Shown here one piece after another: positions 53,955 through 61,658 of a stretch of DNA of 64,000 nt. The notes beneath the pieces were generated by a model. The model was not told where the DNA came from. It ran no database searches and saw only the letters and a list, made by a program, of their open reading frames with translations. Each line of letters begins with the position of its first letter. Positions within the stretch are counted from its first letter, which is position 1. The stretch comes from Clostridiaceae bacterium (GTDB lineage Bacteria; Bacillota; Clostridia; Peptostreptococcales; Natronincolaceae): contig JAHDLO010000015.1 of assembly GCA_018432235.1 (NCBI GenBank), positions 286,798 to 350,797 on the forward strand, in the 5' to 3' direction. The translations under genes were made by a program, and so were the position numbers.

Positions 53955-55250
53955 ATGAATCAAACGACAATAGCTGAAATTAGTCAATATGATCAACAGG
54001 AGGTACTGTTGAAGGGCTGGTTATATAATAAGCGCTCCAGTGGAAAAATCCACTTTCTTCAATTTAGAGACGGTACAGGCTTTATTCAAGGGGTAGTAGT
54101 AAAAAGCGAGGTTCCGGAGGAGCTCTTCGAGGCGTGTAAAAAGCTTACACAAGAATCCTCTATAGAGATGATTGGATTAGTACAAAGGGATGACAGAGCC
54201 CCCAGTGGTTATGAAATTTTAGTTAAGGCGGTTAAGCCTGTAAGTATAGCAAATGAAGGCTATCCAATTTCTCTAAAGGAGCATGGCACCGACTTTTTGA
54301 TGGAGCATCGCCATCTTTGGATGCGTACCCCTAAGCAAAATGCGATTTTAAGAATTCGAGATGAGATAAATCTTGCCATCAGGAACTTTTTTCATGATAG
54401 AGGCTTTACACTTGTTGAGCCGCCGATTATAACACCATCCTCCTGCGAGGGTACCACTGAATTATTCGAGCTGGACTATTTCGGTGAAAAGGCATATTTA
54501 TCACAAACAGGACAAATGTATGCCGAGGCTGCGGCGATGGCCTTTGGGAAGGTGTATAGCTTTGGTCCCACCTTTAGAGCAGAGAAATCAAAAACGCGAA
54601 AGCATTTAAATGAGTTTTGGATGATAGAGCCTGAAATGGCCTATGTTGACTTTGAAGGCAATCTTGAGGTACAACAAGAAATGATTCAGTACATTATCGA
54701 AAAGGTTTTACAGAATAAGAAAACAGAGCTAAAAATCTTGCAAAGAGATACAACTGCACTTGAAAATGTGAAGGCGCCCTTCCCCAGGATTACCTATACC
54801 GATGCAGTAAAAATGCTGCAGGAGGCTAATTTTGAGTTCCAATGGGGGGATGATTTTGGAGCACCACATGAAACCTATATTGCTGAGCAATACGATAAGC
54901 CTGTATTCATAACCCATTTTCCAACGAAAATGAAGGCCTTCTATATGCAGCCAGACCCATCAAATCCTGAGGTTGTTTTGGGGGCAGATTTGATTGCACC
55001 AGAGGGCTACGGTGAAATAATCGGAGGCTCAGAGAGAATCCATGATTTGGATTTCCTTCTGGAAAGAATAAAGGAGGAAAATCTCCCTCAGGATATTTAT
55101 GAATGGTATATCGATCTGAGAAGATACGGCACAGTGCCACATTCTGGCTTTGGCTTAGGCTTAGAAAGAACAGTGGCTTGGATTTGCGGAATTGACCATA
55201 TTCGACAAACTATACCATTTGCTAGAACATTAAATAGGGTTTATCCATAG
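53955..55250 (+). CDS. asnS: Asparagine-tRNA ligase
   Basis: 431 residues. N-terminal OB anticodon-binding domain (~10-105, [24 protein letters not shown]), then class II catalytic domain: motif 2 [20 protein letters not shown] (~204-223) and motif 3 [16 protein letters not shown] (~399-414). It charges tRNA-Asn, so asparagine does not depend only on the amidotransferase route. GGAGGTG precedes the ATG. Terminator follows. Confidence 0.97.
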   Translation: MNQTTIAEISQYDQQEVLLKGWLYNKRSSGKIHFLQFRDGTGFIQGVVVKSEVPEELFEACKKLTQESSIEMIGLVQRDDRAPSGYEILVKAVKPVSIANEGYPISLKEHGTDFLMEHRHLWMRTPKQNAILRIRDEINLAIRNFFHDRGFTLVEPPIITPSSCEGTTELFELDYFGEKAYLSQTGQMYAEAAAMAFGKVYSFGPTFRAEKSKTRKHLNEFWMIEPEMAYVDFEGNLEVQQEMIQYIIEKVLQNKKTELKILQRDTTALENVKAPFPRITYTDAVKMLQEANFEFQWGDDFGAPHETYIAEQYDKPVFITHFPTKMKAFYMQPDPSNPEVVLGADLIAPEGYGEIIGGSERIHDLDFLLERIKEENLPQDIYEWYIDLRRYGTVPHSGFGLGLERTVAWICGIDHIRQTIPFARTLNRVYP

Positions 55251-55299
55251 TTAAATATCTGATATAATATATTATGAAAATGTAATAAATTATTTAATA

Positions 55300-55329
55300 A
55301 AAAGTAAGGATTATCCTTACTTTTTATTT
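55300..55329 (+). terminator. Intrinsic terminator after asnS
   Basis: AAAAGTAAGGA (55300-55310) / TCCTTACTTTT (55314-55324), loop TTA, then TTTATTTA. Confidence 0.87.
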
Positions 55330-55490
55330 ATACCATGAAGAAAACTGCATAAATAAAGATAAGTAGTATGCTTCAAGTTTAAACTAAAATAAATCCATTC
55401 CCATGGTAACACTTGATTTCCTTAATATTTATACCATTTATTAAAAAGTATTAATAAGCTTTATAAATTAAATAGAAGGGGACTGAAGAA

Positions 55491-57260
55491 ATGCTGGAAA
55501 ATCAATTGTTTCAGTATACAATAAAGGAAATATTATCTACTAATTTGCTTAAGGTAGCACCGGAGCTTCATGTTTCAGAGGCTGTAGAGCTTATGATTTA
55601 TAATAATATTCCTGAAATTATAATCATGGACAGCGCCCATGATGGGGAGCAGCTATTGGGCATACTTACCTTAACCGATGTATCCTTAATAAAAAGAAGC
55701 AATGAAAATATTAATATGCCGGTATCCGCCTACATGTCCCGTAATTTATTAACAGTGAAAGCGGATATGCTGATAGAGGAAGCAAGAAGAATTCTTATTG
55801 AAAATAAAATAGGAAGGCTGCCGGTAATGGCTGAGGACAAGCTTGTGGGTATTGTCAGAAGCGATAATATTCTCAACAGCTATTATATGAAGCTGGAGTC
55901 CATCAATCTCCAGTATAAGGATATCATCAACCATATGCACGAGGCAGTTACAGTCACCGATCCTCAGGGCAATGTCCTATTCTGGAATAAAAGTGCAGAA
56001 AAGAATTATGGCATTATGTCAAAGGATATACTATATAAGCCTTTGGAGGAGTTTTTTCCAAATGCCCTAACGCTTTCTGTTATAGAGGAGCAGGTAGCTA
56101 TAGAAAATATATACCACTCACCAAAGCCCAATTATTATGTGATCATCAGCGCATTGCCGATATACATCGACGGTGAATTCCTGGGGGTAGTGGCGACAGA
56201 AAGGGATGTTACGGAATACCGTAATCTAAGTGCAAAGCTGGAAAATGCCAATTTCGAGATAGACCTACTGAAGGAGGAGGTTGAAAGGATTACTAAGGGA
56301 AGCTTTTCCCTTGGACATATCAATGGCAAGAACCCTAAAATACAGAATAGAATACAACTGGCGAAGCATGTTGCAAAGACCAATACCAGTGTCCTTATAA
56401 CGGGAGAAAGCGGCACGGGTAAGGAGGTATTTGCCAGAGCCATTCACCAGCATAGTAGAAGAGCAGGTCATTTCATACCGGTAAACTGTAGCGCTATACC
56501 GCCGACGCTTTTCGAGAGTGAGTTTTTTGGATATGTGGGGGGGGCCTTTACCGGAGCCTTAAAAAACGGTAAGATTGGGTATTTTGAATTAGCCAACGAC
56601 GGTACATTGTTTTTAGATGAAATTGGAGATTTACCATTGGAGCTACAGGCAAAGCTGCTGAGGGTTCTGCAGGAGGGGAAGGTTAAGCCCATAGGCGCTG
56701 AAAAATACAATAGCGTGGATGTCAGAATCATATCTGCCACCAACAAGGACCTGAAGGAAATGGTTCGTAATGGCAGCTTTAGAGAGGACCTCTATTATAG
56801 ACTAAATGTTGTAGAATTGGACCTGCCGCCACTAAGAGAGAGAAGAGAGGATATTGTATTGTTATTTAACAGCTTCCTTTCAGAGATATGCCAAAAAAAT
56901 AATATAGCGATTGATTATGTTGAAAAGGATGTATTTAATATCCTTTTAAAATACAATTGGAAGGGTAATATCAGAGAGCTTAAAAACACTGTAGAGCACA
57001 TGGTGGTGCTTTGCTATGATAAGAGAATCACTAAGGAGCTAATACCTCAGTATATCTTGGAGGGTATAAATGTGGCACCAAGCAAGAAAATAAAGCTGCA
57101 GCAGCTGGATTATAATTTGAGGAGTCTGGAGGTTGATTTGCTTGAAAATGCCCTGAGAAGAGCTAAAGGAAATAAAACAAAGGCGGCCAAAATATTGAAT
57201 ATTCCTCGAACCACGCTATATTATAAGCTAAAGCAATATGAAAAGGAATTAAATGTCTAA
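55491..57260 (+). CDS. Sigma-54-dependent transcriptional activator (CBS-CBS-PAS-AAA+-Fis)
   Basis: 589 residues. Two CBS domains (~10-125), PAS (~140-250; VTVTDPQGNVLFWNKSAEKNYGI), linker helix, AAA+ domain (~280-510) with Walker A GESGTGKEVFARA (~312-324), intact GAFTGA loop (~356-361) that contacts sigma-54, and DEIGDLPLELQAKLLRVLQEG. C-terminal Fis-type HTH ends NKTKAAKILNIPRTTLYYKLK (~563-583). It senses a ligand through CBS (adenylates) and/or PAS. AGGGGAC lies upstream of the ATG. It probably activates the -24/-12 promoter at 57488 and binds the 14-bp palindromes next to it. Similar architecture to clostridial amino-acid fermentation regulators. Confidence 0.93.
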   Translation: MLENQLFQYTIKEILSTNLLKVAPELHVSEAVELMIYNNIPEIIIMDSAHDGEQLLGILTLTDVSLIKRSNENINMPVSAYMSRNLLTVKADMLIEEARRILIENKIGRLPVMAEDKLVGIVRSDNILNSYYMKLESINLQYKDIINHMHEAVTVTDPQGNVLFWNKSAEKNYGIMSKDILYKPLEEFFPNALTLSVIEEQVAIENIYHSPKPNYYVIISALPIYIDGEFLGVVATERDVTEYRNLSAKLENANFEIDLLKEEVERITKGSFSLGHINGKNPKIQNRIQLAKHVAKTNTSVLITGESGTGKEVFARAIHQHSRRAGHFIPVNCSAIPPTLFESEFFGYVGGAFTGALKNGKIGYFELANDGTLFLDEIGDLPLELQAKLLRVLQEGKVKPIGAEKYNSVDVRIISATNKDLKEMVRNGSFREDLYYRLNVVELDLPPLRERREDIVLLFNSFLSEICQKNNIAIDYVEKDVFNILLKYNWKGNIRELKNTVEHMVVLCYDKRITKELIPQYILEGINVAPSKKIKLQQLDYNLRSLEVDLLENALRRAKGNKTKAAKILNIPRTTLYYKLKQYEKELNV

Positions 57261-57280
57261 ATTTAGACGAAACGTCTAAA
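57255..57280. promoter_or_regulatory. Upstream activator site 1: overlapping GTCTAAA palindromes
   Basis: Perfect 14-bp palindrome GTCTAAATTTAGAC (57255-57268), followed by a third GTCTAAA (57274-57280) that forms TTTAGACG-AAA-CGTCTAAA with the second half. It overlaps the activator's stop codon. It is ~220 bp before the sigma-54 promoter. Confidence 0.7.
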
Positions 57281-57355
57281 AACGGACGAATGGTGTATAT
57301 TTTTTTTATTTTCAACATTACAAAGATTTAACACTTTATTTCTTATCGTTCAAAT

Positions 57356-57369
57356 GTCGAAAATTCGAC
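57356..57369. promoter_or_regulatory. Upstream activator site 2
   Basis: Perfect 14-bp palindrome GTCGAAAATTCGAC, matching site 1 at 11 of 14 positions. It lies ~120 bp before the -24 element, a normal distance for a sigma-54 activator. Confidence 0.72.
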
Positions 57370-57487
57370 GATACTAAGATGTGGTCGTCAATATCTTTTT
57401 AAAAAATGGCAGCTGTATGACTGCATATACACAGCATTTCTAAGGAGAAGGGGTTTATGCGAAATATTTTTAATTTAGAGAATATTT

Positions 57488-57503
57488 TGGCATGAAAATT
57501 GCA
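57488..57503 (+). promoter_or_regulatory. Sigma-54 (-24/-12) promoter
   Basis: TGGCATGAAAATTGCA, 14 of 16 to the consensus TGGCACG-N4-TTGCW, with invariant GG (57489-57490), 10 bp, GC (57501-57502). Predicted start ~57514. Confidence 0.88.
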
Positions 57504-57665
57504 ATTTATAATTTCAGTTCTTATTCTATAAAAACCCACTTCTTCCTACAGCTGTAATATTAGTATATGCAGGAAATACAAAACACGTTGCATTATTCGT
57601 AAAAAAAATACTGGCATTGTTAATTTCTAGACCAGTGCACATACGAAAACAATGTTGTATATGTA

Positions 57666-57694
57666 TTGATTGTTAAATACAATATTAATATTAT
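57666..57694 (+). promoter_or_regulatory. Possible second (SigA) promoter of the transporter
   Basis: TTGATT (57666-57671), 17-bp spacer, TATTAT (57689-57694), ~55 bp before the ATG. It would give basal expression in addition to the sigma-54 promoter. AT-rich context lowers confidence. Confidence 0.5.
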
Positions 57695-57754
57695 GCAAGA
57701 TGGACATAAAACATTGCATAATTTGAGCAATAAGAAAAAGAAGGAGGAGTTTGT

Positions 57755-59260
57755 ATGAGTGAGAAGAAGGAACAATGGGGTAGCAGATGGGGGTTTATCA
57801 TGGCGTCTATCGGTATGGCAATTGGTACCGGTAACATCTGGAGATTCCCAAGAGTTGCCGCAAAGAATGGCGGTGGACCATTCCTGATTGCCTGGACCAT
57901 AGCCCTATTCGTATGGGCGATACCATTACTTATGGGGGAGCTGGTAATGGGGAAAAAGACAGGCTTGGGAACAATAGGCGCCTTCAGGGACTTTGTAGGC
58001 AAAAAATTTACTTGGATGGGCACCTGGATTACTGTGGTTTGTTTAGGCATTATGTTTTATTATTCAGTTGTCATGGGCTGGTGCGTTAAGTATTTCACCC
58101 TTGCGGTTACAGGTACCTTCAGCTCTGGTATTGATACTGAGACGACAGCGGCAATTTGGAATACCTTTACCACATCACCCCCACAAACGATATTTTTCCA
58201 TTTACTTTCTATGGCAATTGCAGGCTTTATTATTTACAGGGGTGTAACCGGCGGTATCGAAAAGGTATGTAAGGTTATGATTCCAACGCTATTTGTTTTA
58301 TTGGGTCTGGCAGTCGTAAGAGCATTGACTTTGCCGGGGGCATTACAGGGCTTAGAATATTTATTTAGTCCCAAATTTGAAATGTTAACCGAGCCTACAA
58401 TATGGCTTGAGGCTTTTACACAGGCAGCTTGGTCAACAGGCGCCGGCTGGGGCTTTATGATAACCTATGCGGTATATACCAGCCATAAGGAGGATATTGC
58501 AGGTAATGCTATGATTATGGGTATGGGAGATCATATCGGTGCCTTAGTAGCTGGTATGACGGTTCTTCCGGCGATATTTGCCTTGTCTCCTACATTAGAA
58601 TTTGCTCAGGATGCATTATCATCCGGTAATACTGGACTAACCTTTATCTATTTGGCTCAGCTATTTACAAAAATGCCGATGGGTAATGTTTTAGCAGCTG
58701 TCTTCTTCCTTGCAATGTCTATTGCAGCGTTATCCTCCTTGCTACCAATGATGGAGGTTGGCGTAAGGAACTTTATGGATACAGGCATGGATCGTAAGAA
58801 GTCAACACTTGTTGTTATAATTGGCGGTTTCATATTAGGTGTACCTTCTGCCTACAGTCTTAATTTCCTGGACAATCAAGACTGGGTATGGGGAATTGGT
58901 CTTTTGGTAAGCGGATTATTTGTTGCCTTTGCTTTAATGAAATATGGTGTTGAAAAGGCTAGAACTCAGGATATTAACCATAAATGGACCGACTTTAATG
59001 TTGGCAAATGGTGGAATGTCTTTATCTATCTTTTCCCAGTATTCTTCATATGGGTTACTGGCTGGTGGGTTATGCAGGCGATTTCCTGGTATCCCGGCAA
59101 CTGGTGGGCGCCCTTTGAGGTCTTTAGCGTAGGAACAATCATCTTCCAATTTGCTATTGTACTGATTCTTGCATTCCTGACTAATGATTGGCTTGCTGGG
59201 AAAATTGGCAAAGGGAAATATGGACTGGAACTATCCTCAGATATTCCAGCTGAAAAGTAG
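57755..59260 (+). CDS. Sodium-dependent transporter, NSS (SNF) family
   Basis: 501 residues, about 11-12 membrane helices. First helix WGSRWGFIMASIGMAIGTGNIWRFP carries the NSS signature and sodium-site residues; AWSTGAGWGFMITYAVYTS is the family's helix 6 region. It takes up an amino acid or small amine with Na+. Substrate not predictable from sequence; the flavin dehydrogenase downstream suggests the compound is then oxidised. AGAAGGAGGAG precedes the ATG. Preceded by a sigma-54 promoter and followed by a MetS-like small subunit. Confidence 0.93.
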   Translation: MSEKKEQWGSRWGFIMASIGMAIGTGNIWRFPRVAAKNGGGPFLIAWTIALFVWAIPLLMGELVMGKKTGLGTIGAFRDFVGKKFTWMGTWITVVCLGIMFYYSVVMGWCVKYFTLAVTGTFSSGIDTETTAAIWNTFTTSPPQTIFFHLLSMAIAGFIIYRGVTGGIEKVCKVMIPTLFVLLGLAVVRALTLPGALQGLEYLFSPKFEMLTEPTIWLEAFTQAAWSTGAGWGFMITYAVYTSHKEDIAGNAMIMGMGDHIGALVAGMTVLPAIFALSPTLEFAQDALSSGNTGLTFIYLAQLFTKMPMGNVLAAVFFLAMSIAALSSLLPMMEVGVRNFMDTGMDRKKSTLVVIIGGFILGVPSAYSLNFLDNQDWVWGIGLLVSGLFVAFALMKYGVEKARTQDINHKWTDFNVGKWWNVFIYLFPVFFIWVTGWWVMQAISWYPGNWWAPFEVFSVGTIIFQFAIVLILAFLTNDWLAGKIGKGKYGLELSSDIPAEK

Positions 59261-59272
59261 GGAGGTAATAAT

Positions 59273-59380
59273 ATGTCAACTGCTTCTATTATAATGATGG
59301 TTATCATACTTGGCTTTTACTTTGGTGGTGCCGGATGGCTGATTAACAGAGCCTTTAATGCAAAAACAAATAAGGATTGA
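59273..59380 (+). CDS. MetS-like small subunit of the NSS transporter (35 residues)
   Basis: ATG at 59273, 12 bases after the transporter stop, with GGGAGG upstream. It encodes MSTASIIMMVIILGFYFGG followed by AGWLINRAFNAKTNKD: one membrane helix and a short polar tail. MetS-type subunits of this kind pair with NSS transporters (first described with Corynebacterium MetP). The size, helix and position support the call; the stop is at 59378-59380. Confidence 0.85.
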   Translation: MSTASIIMMVIILGFYFGGAGWLINRAFNAKTNKD

Positions 59381-59391
59381 TAAAATTCATA

Positions 59392-59427
59392 GGTTCTCCC
59401 TTAACTGGGAGAGCCTTAATTTAAAAC
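59392..59427 (+). terminator. Hairpin between transporter genes and dehydrogenase genes
   Basis: GGTTCTCCC (59392-59400) / GGGAGAGCC (59407-59415), one G-T pair, loop TTAACT, tail TTAATTT. It may partly terminate or protect mRNA ends so that transporter and enzyme subunits are made in different amounts. Confidence 0.55.
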
Positions 59428-59450
59428 TAATTATAATGGGAGGTGGGCAA

Positions 59451-59756
59451 ATGAGAATAGAAGAGCATCCGATTTTAAGCTTTAAGAGGGGTAAGGCCGT
59501 CAAATTTCACTATAATGATGAGGAAGTATTGGCCTTTGAAGGTGAGACAATTGCAGCAGCCCTACATGCAGCAGGCATAAAGACCCTAAGCCACAGCCAT
59601 GAAAAAAACAGGCCCAGGGGTCTATATTGTGCAATCGGCAACTGCTCCTCCTGTATTATGGAGGTGAATGGTGAACCAAATGTTCGTATATGCGTGGAAA
59701 TGGTTCACGAGGGTATGGTGGTAAAAACACAAAAAGGGAAAGGTGATATACTATGA
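59451..59756 (+). CDS. [2Fe-2S]-binding small subunit (HcnA-like)
   Basis: 101 residues from ATG 59451, which GGGAGGTGGG precedes closely; an in-frame ATG at 59358 overlaps the MetS-like gene and lacks a site. Fer2-type fold: EGETIAAALHAAGIKTLSHS and cysteines in GLYCAIGNCSSCIMEVNG (C-x4-C-x2-C) with a fourth Cys in VRICVEM. Homologues are the small electron-transfer subunit of hydrogen cyanide synthase, opine/D-nopaline oxidases and sarcosine/proline dehydrogenases. Overlaps the next gene by four bases. Confidence 0.9.
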   Translation: MRIEEHPILSFKRGKAVKFHYNDEEVLAFEGETIAAALHAAGIKTLSHSHEKNRPRGLYCAIGNCSSCIMEVNGEPNVRICVEMVHEGMVVKTQKGKGDIL

Positions 59757-60859
59757 TGCCTGTAGAGTTACTGGTAATTGGTGGTGGACCTGCCGGGCTA
59801 TGTGCAGCAATTCAAGCTGCTGAAATGGGTTCAAGGGTTATGATTGTCGATAGAAATAATGCTTTAGGTGGACAGCTGGTAAAGCAGACTCACATGTTCT
59901 TTGGCTCAGAAAAGCAATATGCATCAAAAAGAGGCTTTGATATAGCTAAGCTACTGTTGGATAAAATAGCTAATTTGTCCAATATTGAGGTGTTGGAGGC
60001 AACTACTGTTTTGGGTGTATATGAGGATGGCGTTGTTACCCTTGAAAAAAATGGCAGCTACTTGAAGGTGAAGCCAAAGGCTATGGTGGTGGCCACCGGT
60101 GCCAGTGAAAAGGCATTGGCATTTCCAAATAACGACCTTCCCGGGATATATGGCGCCGGTGCGGTACAAACCCTGATGAATGAATATGGTGTTAAGCCTG
60201 GAAATAGCGTATTAATGGTGGGGGCAGGAAATATAGGCTTAATCGTTAGCTACCAGCTGATGCAGGCTGGGGTAAAGGTTGAGGCGATTGTTGAGGGTGG
60301 ACCACAGATCGGTGGCTACCTGGTTCATGCATCAAAGGTGCGTCGAATGGGGGTTCCCATTTATACACAGCATACTGTTAAGGCGGCCTACGGCAAGGAG
60401 GTATTGGAGGGAGTAACCCTATGCAGGCTTGATGATCAGTGGCAGCAAATCCCTGGAACAGAGTTTGATGTGAAAGCAGATGTGGTGTGTATTTCTGTAG
60501 GTTTAACACCTTTGTCGGAGCTGCTATGGCAGGCAGGCTGCCAAATGAAATATGTTAATTCTCTGGGGGGCTTTGTACCATATCGTGATGATAATCTACA
60601 AACCTCAGTTAAAGGTATTTTCGTGGCTGGAGACGTATCCGGAGTGGAGGAGGCCAGCAGTGCCATGGTGGAGGGTTACCTGGCAGGCTTATCAGCAGCT
60701 TCCTATCTTGGTTATAAAATATATAATATGAATGAGTTGAAATCAGATTTATTGCTGCAGTTGGACTCCTTGAGGCATGGCCCTGTAGGCGACAGAATCA
60801 GAAAAGGTATTGCAGAACTTCGAATAATTAATGAAGCAGCTGCTTCAAAGGAAGCTTAG
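59753..60859 (+). CDS. FAD/NAD(P)-binding oxidoreductase subunit (HcnB-like, without BFD domain)
   Basis: 368 residues. N-terminal FAD loop LLVIGGGPAGLCAAIQAAEMG (one cofactor site; GGGPAGL core), second nucleotide site VLMVGAGNIGLIVS (~156-169), and the C-terminal FAD contact GIFVAGDVSGVEEASSAMVEGY (~288-309). HcnB homologues are usually ~450-470 residues and carry a C-terminal [2Fe-2S] BFD domain. Here that domain is a separate gene (61365), with a ferredoxin gene (60875) between. It probably passes electrons between the substrate-oxidising subunit and NAD+ or ferredoxin. Confidence 0.9.
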   Translation: MMPVELLVIGGGPAGLCAAIQAAEMGSRVMIVDRNNALGGQLVKQTHMFFGSEKQYASKRGFDIAKLLLDKIANLSNIEVLEATTVLGVYEDGVVTLEKNGSYLKVKPKAMVVATGASEKALAFPNNDLPGIYGAGAVQTLMNEYGVKPGNSVLMVGAGNIGLIVSYQLMQAGVKVEAIVEGGPQIGGYLVHASKVRRMGVPIYTQHTVKAAYGKEVLEGVTLCRLDDQWQQIPGTEFDVKADVVCISVGLTPLSELLWQAGCQMKYVNSLGGFVPYRDDNLQTSVKGIFVAGDVSGVEEASSAMVEGYLAGLSAASYLGYKIYNMNELKSDLLLQLDSLRHGPVGDRIRKGIAELRIINEAAASKEA

Positions 60860-60874
60860 AGGAGGTGTAATTTT

Positions 60875-61363
60875 ATGTTAGCTGTTACCGGAATTCCTAC
60901 GGCGGAGGATGTGGAGAAGGCTTTTCCCAGTGAGGAAAGGCTGGCTCAAGGACCTGTCGTAGTCGTTGAATGCTATCAAAGTATACCCTGTAACCCCTGC
61001 TATACGGCATGCAGAACAGGCGCTATAAAGGAATTTGAAGACATAAATGATTTACCGACGGTGGACCATAGTCTATGCAATGGCTGTACCTTATGCGTCA
61101 GCAACTGTCCCGGCTTGTCGATAATGGTTGTTGATATGACTTATACAGAAGAGGAGGCCTTACTTAAGATACCCTATGAATTTCTTCCGCTGCCGGAGGC
61201 TGGCCAGATGGTCAAAGGCTTAGACAGAGCAGGACAGGAAATATGTGATGTTAAGGTTGTAAGGGTTGTTAATTCAAAGGCTTTGGATAAAACTCCCGTA
61301 ATTTCAATAGCAGTTAAGAAGGATTTTGTGAAGCTGGTTAGAAATATAAGAATGGAGGGTTAG
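60875..61363 (+). CDS. Two-[4Fe-4S] ferredoxin subunit of the dehydrogenase
   Basis: 162 residues, ATG with GGAGGTG upstream. Cys pattern VECYQSIPCNPCYTAC (C-x5-C-x2-C-x3-C region, ~32-47) and SLCNGCTLCVSNCPG (C-x2-C-x2-C-x3-C, ~68-82), i.e. two clusters. The C-terminal half has no Cys motif and no recognised domain. It lies between the HcnB-like and BFD-like genes. It probably gives a ferredoxin-type electron route in an anaerobe. An unusual added subunit compared with the standard HcnABC set. Confidence 0.88.
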   Translation: MLAVTGIPTAEDVEKAFPSEERLAQGPVVVVECYQSIPCNPCYTACRTGAIKEFEDINDLPTVDHSLCNGCTLCVSNCPGLSIMVVDMTYTEEEALLKIPYEFLPLPEAGQMVKGLDRAGQEICDVKVVRVVNSKALDKTPVISIAVKKDFVKLVRNIRMEG

Positions 61364-61364
61364 C

Positions 61365-61658
61365 ATGGAGGATAATACAATAGTATGTCGCTGTTCAGAT
61401 TTAACCCTTCAGGATGTAAGGGATTTAATCAATAAGGGTTATACCTCCTTTGATGAATTAAAGCGGATTAGCCGAATCGGTATGGGGCCGTGTCAGGGCA
61501 GAACCTGTATGCAGATAGTGCTTAGAGAGCTTTCCATAGCTACAGGGAAGCCAATATCGGAGCTTTCACCGGGTATCTTCAGGCCTCCGGTTAAGCCAAT
61601 AAAATTAGGAGAAATTGCAAGACATGCGCTAGAGGGTGGTGAAGTTAACCATGATTAA
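61365..61658 (+). CDS. BFD-like [2Fe-2S] protein (separated HcnB C-terminal domain)
   Basis: 97 residues. N-terminal VCRCSDLTLQDVRDLI (C-x-C) and IGMGPCQGRTCMQIV (C-x4-C, ~44-58), the four ligands of a BFD-type [2Fe-2S] cluster. In HcnB and related enzymes this segment is the C-terminal end of the NAD/FAD subunit; here it is a separate gene. Starts two bases after the ferredoxin gene and its end overlaps the next ATG by eight bases. Confidence 0.9.
   Translation: MEDNTIVCRCSDLTLQDVRDLINKGYTSFDELKRISRIGMGPCQGRTCMQIVLRELSIATGKPISELSPGIFRPPVKPIKLGEIARHALEGGEVNHD

Larger units (their letters stand above)
57281..57757 (+). other. Regulatory region before the transporter gene
   Basis: About 475 bp, AT-rich and gene-free: activator site 2, the sigma-54 promoter, a second (SigA-like) promoter and ~240 nt of leader. 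A 12-codon ORF (57457-57495) with a good ribosome site lies upstream of the promoter and is not believed to be real. Confidence 0.6.

Noticed and set aside
57457..57495. 12-codon ORF with an AAGGAG site
   Set aside because: It lies upstream of the sigma-54 start, its stop falls inside the promoter, and it has no special codon content.
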